This document shows positions 54,526-62,241 of a DNA stretch of 64,000 nucleotides, piece by piece. The stretch is from Shewanella avicenniae (GTDB taxonomy: Bacteria; Pseudomonadota; Gammaproteobacteria; Enterobacterales; Shewanellaceae). The number at the start of each line of letters is the position of its first letter. Positions within the stretch are counted from its first letter, which is position 1. The stretch covers positions 3,534,001 through 3,598,000 of the forward strand of contig NZ_CP071503.1 in NCBI RefSeq assembly GCF_017354945.1, read 5' to 3'. The position numbers and the translations under genes were made by a program. The notes beneath the pieces were generated by a model. The model was given only the letters and a program-made list of their open reading frames with translations. It was not told the DNA's origin and ran no database searches.

Positions 54526-55101
54526 CTTGCTCTTCCTTGCTGCCGGACATGGCTTTTAGTAATTGTTTTCAAGTTGATACGATAACGCACAACGGTGTTA
54601 ATGTTTACACCCTTATTTAACATTGTTCAACATTAGATTGATAAACCTAGACAGAGGTTTTAACGCGAGAAAATCATGATTGATAAGCAATAATGCAAAA
54701 TTAATGCGAATTATTAACCAATGACGATTTTTATTGATAAAACATCAACACATCGCGCGATAAAATAGACAATACAAACATTGTTGCTAGATTTGTTGAG
54801 ATTAACATTTCGAACGCTACACATTCAGCTCCTCACAACCATCTAACACTCAAGGATATAAAACAGCAATTTCATTTAATATCAACAATTTATATTGAAA
54901 TACAAAGAAAAATTGGCATATCGACTTCCCAAGCGTCACTCAGATTGAACGGATTTGATTAACTAGCAGCTACAAAATTGACAAAATTTCAGCCAATAAC
55001 GCCTATTCAAAAATACGTAAGAAAGTATTTCAGTAACACCTAATGTGACAATCTTGTTTTTAATATGTTTATATTTAGATATTAATTAGTTAACAACAAA
55101 A
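54526..55101. other. AT-rich gap upstream of the Oar-like receptor
   Basis: A 576-bp gene-free stretch between the receptor start and the S46 terminator. It presumably carries the receptor promoter. No palindrome or repeat of note was found. Confidence 0.4.
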
Positions 55102-55124
55102 AGACCCTGAGTTATTCAGGGTCT
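55102..55124 (-). terminator. Terminator of the S46 peptidase gene
   Basis: AGACCCTGA with TCAGGGTCT, loop GTTAT, then TTTTTGTTG on the minus strand, 31 bp past the stop. Confidence 0.85.
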
Positions 55125-55154
55125 CTTAGGGCATTTAATGTAACAAAACTGTGC

Positions 55155-57356
55155 TTAATTGCTGTAGTTAACGCTGAGCTCTTGCTGCAGGTTATCGGCG
55201 TGATCGACTTCATCCATCATCCACAGGATGTAACGAATATCGACATGCACTGCACGGGTGATTGAGGTGTTGAAGAACCAGTCTTTGGTAATGGCTTCGT
55301 AGGTGGAATCAAAGTTCAAACCCACTAACTCGCCTTTGCCGTTAAACACTGGTGAACCTGAGTTACCGCCGGTGGTATCAACACTCGATAGAAAGTCGAC
55401 CGGCACTGAGTTGAACTGCTCGGGTGCGGCATCACAAGAGACTAACCGACATAACCAAGAACGATCATCTTGGTAAACACTCTTCACCATATGCTTGCCA
55501 AAGCGACGTTCTTTAATGGCATCTAACAGTTTTTGCGGTGAGTTGTACGGTGCTACGCCGGTATTCTTCTCCAAAATCCCTTCTACGCGAGTAAACGGTT
55601 GTTTGTACACCGCATCACGCGATTGATAGCCGTCCACTTTGCCGTAGCTGATCCGCAGCGTGCCGTTGGCATCTGGGTAAACGGGCTTACCTTGCGCCTT
55701 GTTGTATGCAATGATCGCCGCCATGTAAGCTGGGCGCGCAACCGACAGTTCACCGGCCAGATATTTATGTTGCTGCTCTAACTGCATATTGGTGTCATAC
55801 AGTTTTACCGCGAGCTGAATAAACGGATCGCTGGATTGTTCAAACGCAGCTGGCGTTTTTTCCATCCATGCGAGGCGCTTAGCTTGGTCGGTGAGTTCTG
55901 AGGCTTGATACAGCGCATCGACCAGCTCAGGTAAGTTTTGCGTTTTTTGCGCGGCCAACCAGCTATCAAATGCGGCAATGCGCGCATCTTGATTGATATA
56001 ACTGGTCAAATCCATCAGCCACAATTTTTTATCAACGCTCGGCGCAAATGAAGAGTCGATACGCTTTAGCCTTGAGGCAAACATATCCAGATCGCGCTGC
56101 TGATATCCCGGCTCACGCTCGGCATCGGGCTTTTGCTGCTCTTTTGCTAACCGGTATAAACGAATTGCAGTATCTAATAGCGTTGAAGAGCTGACGTTAT
56201 CAAAGAAGAATTCTTGCTGATAGGCGTGTTGTTGCTGGCTCAGCAGTTGCTCCAATGCCTCAATTTGCGCCAATGTGTCACTGTTTTTCTGCTGTTTTAA
56301 CCAATCAATAAAGGCAGTTTGCTGCTGCTCACGAATGCCTAGAATGTCGGTTTTATGGAAGCCATCCAGCAGACCGTTCAGTTTTTTCATGCGGTTCGCC
56401 ATGCTGGCCATGGTGCCGGCGTAACGGATCTCAATCGCTTTATCGGCGTTGCCCATCTCAGTGATGGTGTCGATACGCGCTTGATAACGTTTAGCTTGCT
56501 GCGGATATTCCCATTCGCTGGCAAACTTCAATTCAGACGGCAATTTGTAACGGCTGGTGCGACCTGGGTAGCCCGCCACAAATACGCCATCGCCGGCCTT
56601 CACGCCACTGCCATTGATCTTCAAAAAGCTCTTTGGCTGATAGGGCACGTTGTCTTTGTTATATGACGCAGGCTGACCATCTTTGCCTACGTAAGCACGC
56701 AAGAAGGAGAAGTCACCGCTGTGACGCGGAAACTCGTAGTTATCAATATCACCACCAAAGGCACCGATACTTTCTGCTGGCGCATACACTAAGCGCACGT
56801 CGCGAATGATCAGCTGTTTAATCAGGTAATATTCCAAGCCATCGTGAAAGCTACGCACATTACACCGGTAGTTGTCAGAACTTTCACATTGCTTCACCAG
56901 CGCTTTACTGCGATCTTCAATGGCTTGGTAACGCGCTAATGCTGCATCTGGTAGGTCTGTCGTCACAGTTTGAGTGACGTCTTTCACCTCTTCAGTGACG
57001 TACAAACGCTCATTAGGGCCTGCTGATGGTTCGGCATCCATTGTGCGCGCCAGAAAGCCCTCGTTCATGTAATCATGGTCTTCACTGGAGTTATACTGAA
57101 TCGCCCGAAACGCACAGTGATGATTAGTGACCACCAGCCCTTTTGGCGAAACAAAACTGGCTGTACAATAGCCCAAACCAACAACGGCATTCATTGGATA
57201 TTGACTAAGATCCGCCAGTTGTTCTGCGGGAATTGAGATGCCGCTTTCCTTTAGCTTATCGGCGATTGAGGGCATTTGGTAAGGTTGCCATTGACCTTCA
57301 TCTGCAACAACTGCATAAGATGAAAGCGCCAAGGCGACAGCCAGAGCGATACGCAT
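55155..57356 (-). CDS. S46-family dipeptidyl-peptidase (DPP7/DPP11 type)
   Basis: A periplasmic serine exopeptidase that removes N-terminal dipeptides. From the ATG at 57356 it has 733 residues with a signal peptide (1-18, VVA-DEG). The catalytic triad is His in VTNHHCAF (about 80), Asp in FGGDIDNYEFPRHSGDFSFLR, and Ser in TTGGNSGSPVFNGKGELVGLNFD (about 640). A helical domain lies between the two halves of the chymotrypsin-like fold, the S46 hallmark. Whether it prefers hydrophobic (DPP7) or acidic (DPP11) P1 residues depends on a residue near the C-terminal NFDSTYEAI region that I could not assign. Confidence 0.93.
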   Translation of the reverse strand: MRIALAVALALSSYAVVADEGQWQPYQMPSIADKLKESGISIPAEQLADLSQYPMNAVVGLGYCTASFVSPKGLVVTNHHCAFRAIQYNSSEDHDYMNEGFLARTMDAEPSAGPNERLYVTEEVKDVTQTVTTDLPDAALARYQAIEDRSKALVKQCESSDNYRCNVRSFHDGLEYYLIKQLIIRDVRLVYAPAESIGAFGGDIDNYEFPRHSGDFSFLRAYVGKDGQPASYNKDNVPYQPKSFLKINGSGVKAGDGVFVAGYPGRTSRYKLPSELKFASEWEYPQQAKRYQARIDTITEMGNADKAIEIRYAGTMASMANRMKKLNGLLDGFHKTDILGIREQQQTAFIDWLKQQKNSDTLAQIEALEQLLSQQQHAYQQEFFFDNVSSSTLLDTAIRLYRLAKEQQKPDAEREPGYQQRDLDMFASRLKRIDSSFAPSVDKKLWLMDLTSYINQDARIAAFDSWLAAQKTQNLPELVDALYQASELTDQAKRLAWMEKTPAAFEQSSDPFIQLAVKLYDTNMQLEQQHKYLAGELSVARPAYMAAIIAYNKAQGKPVYPDANGTLRISYGKVDGYQSRDAVYKQPFTRVEGILEKNTGVAPYNSPQKLLDAIKERRFGKHMVKSVYQDDRSWLCRLVSCDAAPEQFNSVPVDFLSSVDTTGGNSGSPVFNGKGELVGLNFDSTYEAITKDWFFNTSITRAVHVDIRYILWMMDEVDHADNLQQELSVNYSN

Positions 57357-57481
57357 GAGTAATCCTTTTTGTGAATTTGTGCGCACAACATCAAGTGCGC
57401 CCAACAACTCAGTTGCTGGTAATTAAATAGTCGCCGAATTTATAACACGTTTTAGCCATCGATTGGAGATTCGAAATCGCT

Positions 57482-58888
57482 ATGCCACAGCCTGCTGCTT
57501 TCAGCTCACGTGACAAACGCAAAGACGCACAAACAGAAGCGTTGAAATTACCGCCTCACTCCATAGAAGCAGAGCAATCTGTGTTGGGGGGCTTAATGCT
57601 GGATGCCGAAGCTTGGGACAAAGTGGCCGAATTGGTGGTGCGTGAAGATTTTTATTCTCGCGCCCACAAGCTGATTTTTACCGCCATGCAAAGTTTGACC
57701 GAACGCGGTCAACCAATCGATTTGATTACGGTTTCTGAGCAACTTGAGCTAACCGATGAGCTTGAAGATGCCGGTGGCTTTGCCTATCTCGGCGAAATTG
57801 CCAAAAACACCCCAAGCGCGGGCAATATTCTGTCCTACTCCGCCATTGTGCGTGAACGCGCTGTGGTGCGCGAGATGATCCGTGTTGCCCACGAAATTGC
57901 CGATGCGGGTTACAACCCTGAAGGACGTGACTCCAGCGCCCTGCTCGATCTCGCTGAAAGCAAAGTCTTTAAAATTGCTGAGCAACGCGCCAATGCCAAC
58001 GAAGGTCCAGAGGGGATCAAATCGATTCTGGAAAAAACCGTCGACAAGATTGAGCAGTTGTATAACAACCCGCACAACGGGGTGACAGGGGTGTCTTCTG
58101 GCTTTGGCGATCTCGACAAAATGACCGCTGGCTTCCAATCCGGTGACTTGGTGATTGTCGCGGCGCGTCCATCGATGGGTAAAACCACCTTTGCGATGAA
58201 CCTGTGTGAAAACGCTGCGTTAAGTGAAGATAAACCGGTACTGATCTTCAGCTTAGAGATGCCGTCCGAACAGATCATGATGCGTATGCTCGCGTCTGTC
58301 GGCCGCGTTGACCAAACTCGTATTCGTACTGGTCAGCTAGATGATGACGATTGGGCGCGAGTGTCCTCCACCATGGGCTTGATGCTCGAAAAAGGCAAAA
58401 TGTATATCGACGACAGCTCAGGGTTAACGCCCACTGAAGTGCGCAGCCGTGCCCGTCGTATTGCCCGCGAACACGGTGGCTTATCGATGATCATGGTCGA
58501 CTACTTGCAGTTGATGCAAGTACCCGCGTTGGCCGACAACCGTACGCTAGAAATTGCCGAAATCTCGCGCTCACTAAAAGCGTTAGCCAAAGAACTCGAA
58601 ATTCCGGTGATCGCGCTGTCACAGTTGAACCGCTCGCTCGAACAACGAGCCGATAAGCGCCCAGTGAACTCGGATCTTCGTGAATCAGGCTCTATCGAGC
58701 AGGACGCGGATTTGATTATGTTTATTTACCGTGATGAGGTTTATCACGATGACTCTCCAGATAAAGGCACTGCCGAAATCATTATTGGTAAACAGCGTAA
58801 CGGCCCCATTGGGCGGGTGCGTTTGACCTTCCAAGGTAAATTCTCACGCTTTGACAATTATGCTGGCCCTCAGTTTGAAGAAGACTAG
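57482..58888 (+). CDS. dnaB: Replicative DNA helicase
   Basis: Hexameric 5'-3' helicase at the replication fork. The 468 residues (E. coli 471) have an N-terminal primase-interacting domain (about 20-130, PHSIEAEQSVLGGLML), a linker helix, and the RecA-like domain. That domain has Walker A ARPSMGKTTFAMNL, FSLEMPSEQIMMRMLA, Walker B MIMVDYLQLM, the arginine finger region DLRESGSIEQDADLI, and KQRNGPIGRVRLTF. It diverges from the S46 gene and is followed 58 bp later by alr, the same neighbour pair as in E. coli. Confidence 0.98.
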   Translation: MPQPAAFSSRDKRKDAQTEALKLPPHSIEAEQSVLGGLMLDAEAWDKVAELVVREDFYSRAHKLIFTAMQSLTERGQPIDLITVSEQLELTDELEDAGGFAYLGEIAKNTPSAGNILSYSAIVRERAVVREMIRVAHEIADAGYNPEGRDSSALLDLAESKVFKIAEQRANANEGPEGIKSILEKTVDKIEQLYNNPHNGVTGVSSGFGDLDKMTAGFQSGDLVIVAARPSMGKTTFAMNLCENAALSEDKPVLIFSLEMPSEQIMMRMLASVGRVDQTRIRTGQLDDDDWARVSSTMGLMLEKGKMYIDDSSGLTPTEVRSRARRIAREHGGLSMIMVDYLQLMQVPALADNRTLEIAEISRSLKALAKELEIPVIALSQLNRSLEQRADKRPVNSDLRESGSIEQDADLIMFIYRDEVYHDDSPDKGTAEIIIGKQRNGPIGRVRLTFQGKFSRFDNYAGPQFEED

Positions 58889-58946
58889 CATTGAGAAATT
58901 CGAGCACAGCAACGCTGTGCTCATCAGTATGTAACGAAGGTATAAC

Positions 58947-60023
58947 GTGAAACCTTTTCCTCGAGCAGAAATCAGTCGTCAGGCACTGCAGCACAACCTG
59001 ATGCGTCTTCGTGAAGTTGCTCCCCACAGTAAAATCATGGCTGTTGTAAAAGCGAATGGATATGGACATGGGCTGTTGAATGTAGCCGAGTGTGTCAGTG
59101 ATGCTGACGGCTTTGGCCTTGCGCGACTGGAAGAAGCTCTGCAACTTCGCCAAGGCGGAGTTACTGCCAAGCTATTGCTATTAGAAGGTTTTTTTCGTGC
59201 AGAAGACTTGCCACTGCTGGTAGAACATCAGATCGATACCGTGGTACACCATGCATCGCAGATCGAGATGCTGGAACAAGCGAATCTGACAAAGCCGGTG
59301 ACCGTCTGGTTGAAGATCGACAGCGGTATGCACCGGTTAGGGTTTTCACCGGCGCAGTTTGCTGATGTTTATGCACGACTCAACCGCTGCGCGAATGTGG
59401 CCAAACCGATTAACTTTATGAGCCACTTTGCCCGCGCCGATGAACCCGAGCAACCGCACACGCTGCAGCAATTGAGTATTTTTGATCGTTTAGTGCGAGA
59501 GCTTCCCGGCGAGCGTACTTTGGCTAACTCAGCAGGCGTGTTGTTTTGGCCAGAGAGTCAAAAAGAGTGGGTTCGCCCAGGCATTGCGCTCTACGGTGTA
59601 TCACCGGTTCACGGCGACAATGGCCCAAAACACGACTTGATCCCCGCGATGACACTGGTGTCTCAGTTGATTGCTGTGCGAGACCATCAAGCAGGTGACC
59701 CTGTGGGTTACGGCGGTTATTGGACGGCCCCCGCCAACACCAAACTAGGTGTTGTCGCGATTGGCTATGGCGATGGCTATCCTCGCAATGCGCCAGAAGG
59801 TACGCCGGTGTTTATAAATGGCCGCCAAGTGCCGATTGTTGGTCGGGTATCAATGGATATGTTGACCGTAGATTTAGGTGAGGATGCCACAGATAAAGTG
59901 GGAGACAGCGCAGTCTTGTGGGGGCCGCAACTGCCAGTAGAAGAAGTGGCCGAAAAGATTGGCACTATATCCTACGAGCTGGTGACTAAACTAACGCCGC
60001 GCGTGGCGGTTTGTTTAGAGTAA
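58947..60023 (+). CDS. alr: Alanine racemase
   Basis: PLP enzyme making D-alanine for peptidoglycan. The 358 residues begin at GTG (58947) behind AAGG. The PLP lysine is in [10 protein letters not shown] (residue 34). The substrate-side region includes [13 protein letters not shown], and the second catalytic base Tyr lies in the [12 protein letters not shown] segment. The C-terminal domain has [12 protein letters not shown] and [13 protein letters not shown]. It probably shares a transcript with dnaB. Confidence 0.96.
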   Translation: MKPFPRAEISRQALQHNLMRLREVAPHSKIMAVVKANGYGHGLLNVAECVSDADGFGLARLEEALQLRQGGVTAKLLLLEGFFRAEDLPLLVEHQIDTVVHHASQIEMLEQANLTKPVTVWLKIDSGMHRLGFSPAQFADVYARLNRCANVAKPINFMSHFARADEPEQPHTLQQLSIFDRLVRELPGERTLANSAGVLFWPESQKEWVRPGIALYGVSPVHGDNGPKHDLIPAMTLVSQLIAVRDHQAGDPVGYGGYWTAPANTKLGVVAIGYGDGYPRNAPEGTPVFINGRQVPIVGRVSMDMLTVDLGEDATDKVGDSAVLWGPQLPVEEVAEKIGTISYELVTKLTPRVAVCLE

Positions 60024-60076
60024 TAGAGTTTTTTTCTTGAAATAAGACGTAGCGCTTTGTTGTGCAACGCAAAGCG

Positions 60077-60541
60077 TTACTCTTCAAAACATATTTCGAT
60101 AAACGCGGTGCCATAAGGCGAAGTAAACGGCATGATAATTTTTTTGCCATTCGCTTTATGAGAAATCGTATGATTAAGCCCACAGACTACTGCGGGTGTG
60201 GCCATGTCAAAGTCATAACCCTTTTCCGCCAACAGTTTCTTGGCGCCGCCAGTGACCATATTGGTCAGTTCCCCCACCAGATCAGACACTTCCTCATTCA
60301 GCTTGCCTGGGTTTTCACCGAGCATATTTTGCATAATTTCGAGAATCAATCCCTGTTCAAAAGTGATCGACAGTGAGCCGCGAGTCTGCGGACTGATCAT
60401 ACCAATCACCCCTGAAATGTCGCCTTTGGCAAGGTTATCAGCTTTAAGTTTGGGCTTACCCGGTGTCAGTTTGAGATTAGCCATTGTCGAGGTGACATTG
60501 AGTAGCGCGATAAGAAAAGGATTAATAAATTCAACATTCAT
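60077..60541 (-). CDS. CheX-family chemotaxis phosphatase-like protein
   Basis: CheX proteins dephosphorylate CheY-P. The 154-residue product has the fold's MNVEFINPFLIALLNVTSTMA start. The central helix LNEEVSDLVGELTNMVTGGAKKLLAEKG carries the E-x2-N motif (ELTN) used by CheX and CheC phosphatases. The C-terminal strands GTAFIEICFEE end the protein. It stands alone, convergent with alr, with no other chemotaxis genes nearby. The ATG at 60541 gives the canonical start; 13 extra in-frame codons upstream are unlikely. Confidence 0.9.
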   Translation of the reverse strand: MNVEFINPFLIALLNVTSTMANLKLTPGKPKLKADNLAKGDISGVIGMISPQTRGSLSITFEQGLILEIMQNMLGENPGKLNEEVSDLVGELTNMVTGGAKKLLAEKGYDFDMATPAVVCGLNHTISHKANGKKIIMPFTSPYGTAFIEICFEE

Positions 60542-60872
60542 AGTTCGCTGCGCCTCACATCTTTGCGGCCAAAAATTCATTCGCGAGGTACAAGCTTAGA
60601 TCAGCTCAGCGCAACTTGAGAGTGAATAACCAAGATTTTTCCGCAAAGCCTACGAAAACGTCAGCAACAACCAAAGAGTGGCTTATCGCCAGTGGAATTA
60701 TCTAGCTAAGACAACAAATCAATTGATTGATTTTTGTATATTTAATTAATTTTAGTGTTAAACAAAGATGGGATAGTGAGATGAAATCTATAGCGTGATG
60801 GGGAGTGTAAAATTGGCCCCTGATCGGGGATAGCATCGGAATCTCAGACAGGAAAGACCTGAAAGGAATGGA

Positions 60873-60953
60873 TTATTTGCTGTTCTTTTTCGCCGCTTGT
60901 TTACGGGTGTTTTGCAGATACAGGTGATAGTAGTTTTGCATACCGTAGACCAT
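60873..60953 (-). CDS. 26-residue Tyr-rich peptide, paralogue of the upstream peptide
   Basis: A tiny gene below usual length cut-offs. It starts at 60953 behind a perfect AAGGAGAAACAAT leader and encodes MVYGMQNYYHLYLQNTRK followed by a short basic tail (QAAKKNSK). Its first 12 residues align with the 54-residue peptide encoded 23 bp upstream (MVYG-x-Q-N-[FY]-Y-x-[ML]-Y), and the ribosome-site leader is nearly identical. Shared start, spacing and orientation make a real duplicated gene likely. Aromatic-rich N-terminus and Lys-rich tail; no signal peptide and no cysteine. Function unknown. Confidence 0.7.
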   Translation of the reverse strand: MVYGMQNYYHLYLQNTRKQAAKKNSK

Positions 60954-60976
60954 ATTGTTTCTCCTTAAGGGTTCAG

Positions 60977-61141
60977 TTAGCACACTGCAACGTTGTTGGT
61001 TGCGAATGCTGGTGCTTTGTTTGATTGCGCACTTTTCGCAGCAGTTGTGTCCACTTTAGCGACTGTCGCTTGTGCTTTCACAGTTTTACGATTAGGGCGC
61101 TCGTAGTACATGTAATAGAAGTTTTGCGCTCCGTATACCAT
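60977..61141 (-). CDS. 54-residue Tyr-rich peptide of unknown function
   Basis: The ATG at 61141 is preceded by AAAAGGAGAAACAAC, a near-perfect Shine-Dalgarno. The N-terminus MVYGAQNFYYMYYERP holds six aromatics in 13 residues, then a basic step (NRKTVK). A Thr/Ala/Ser/Lys low-complexity stretch follows (AQATVAKVDTTAAKSAQSNK), and the end is Asn/Val with a terminal Cys. A longer frame to 61195 has a weaker start. It is the first gene of a two-gene unit with the 26-residue peptide. No transport or modification enzyme lies beside it in the window. Function unknown. Confidence 0.75.
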   Translation of the reverse strand: MVYGAQNFYYMYYERPNRKTVKAQATVAKVDTTAAKSAQSNKAPAFATNNVAVC

Positions 61142-61511
61142 GTTGTTTCTCCTTTTGTGTAAGTTAATTACTTTCGATGGTGTAATTATAGGCATCAGCG
61201 TGCGCTATCGCAACATTTTTGTGTAAAAAAATTACAAAAACAAATGTGCACACATAAGCATATGATTTACATCGTAATAAATACATATTACAGCATGAGC
61301 AGATGTGCCATACACCTTGAATTCTATGTTTTAAAATTACATAAATCGTCATTATCAGTGAAAAATCGTCATTTTTTGTAATTGTGTTACATATTAAATC
61401 ATTTGCCATGACAGTCACTGCTGCGCTACACGTCAACAAGATCTCACCCACAGTGACAGGCTCCCCTGCCAAATCAAAAGGTGCAGCGTTGATCGCGAAT
61501 GCGCAAACGAA
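61142..61511. other. Upstream region of the peptide genes
   Basis: No supported gene. Open frames on both strands (up to about 100 codons) cross it but lack ribosome sites and coding character. It is AT-rich near 61195-61390, where the peptide promoter is expected. Confidence 0.4.
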
Positions 61512-61796
61512 TCACGCTAAAAAGGTCAACAGTAGACCGCCAACGGCCGCGAGCAACCAAGCAAGGCGTGAATGTGGACTGTGGGTGCACAGATCGTTCA
61601 AATACAAGGCGCAGCCTGCGGCGAAGGCTTGTTGGCACCGCCCTAAGTCAGAGGCAGCCAGTATGTAATGGGACGAGATGAGTTTGGATAAAGCAACAAG
61701 GTAAACAGCAAGCGCAATCGGAAGGTATACAACGTGAGCAAATAAATACCATTCGCGTAATAAATTAAAAATCTGATGAAATATTAAACAGCACGG
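61512..61796 (-). pseudogene. 94-codon open frame with protein-like composition but no start codon
   Basis: Between a TGA at 61799 and a TGA at 61514 the minus strand is open for 94 codons. It reads as a plausible membrane protein: IFNLLREWYLFAHVVYLPIA then LAVYLVALSKL (first hydrophobic helix), SHYILAASDLGRCQQAFAAG, ALYLNDLCTHSPHSR, and a final helix LAWLLAAVGGLLLTFLA. No ATG, GTG or TTG occurs in the first half, so it could be the remnant of a gene whose 5' end is lost, or it could use ATT or ATA. No family was recognised. Confidence 0.35.
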
Positions 61797-61814
61797 TCAC
61801 TTGTGGGGGGAAAA

Positions 61815-62241
61815 CCTCAAACATCAGTATTCAATTAATTAATCGACCAATTTAATTAGCCACATCTAAATAACAACTCGCGCACAAAAATGTTAATATT
61901 TAATATTATTTGTTAACAATCTGATAATGAGTTTATAAGTTTTTCAATCTAAATTGTTTTATTTACAAAACACAGTTTAAATCGCGCAACCCCCAAAAAA
62001 CGGCTGTTTTTTAGTCAAACATAGCGATCGCGCAATTTATCAACAACAATAATATCAATATTTAAAATAGCTGCTTAATTACTGACGATATATTAATGAA
62101 TTGGCAAGCACGCAATTATGATTATTAAATTTTGAGTAGTTCTGTTTTGATTTCATTATTGCTTTCAAAAAAAATTTACACTAGCTTGATAGCTCATAAC
62201 AATAACTCCAAAATCACAACATAATTACAACAGAGGATTAT
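61815..62241. promoter_or_regulatory. AT-rich upstream region of the second TonB receptor
   Basis: About 430 bp of A/T-rich sequence (runs such as AATATTTAATATTATT) without a gene. It presumably carries the receptor promoter; no operator was identified. Confidence 0.35.

Noticed and set aside
60808-60830. Hairpin CCCC-TGATC-GGGG as terminator of the peptide genes
   Set aside because: The stem is only four pairs and the T run on the minus strand is weak, so it was not listed.
61164-61472. A 102-codon minus-strand open frame overlapping the peptide leader
   Set aside because: It overlaps the strong peptide ribosome site and encodes an unlikely Cys-rich random-looking product.
61384-61668. A 94-codon plus-strand open frame
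   Set aside because: No ribosome site, Arg/Lys/Ala-rich low-information product, and it lies opposite the more protein-like minus frame.
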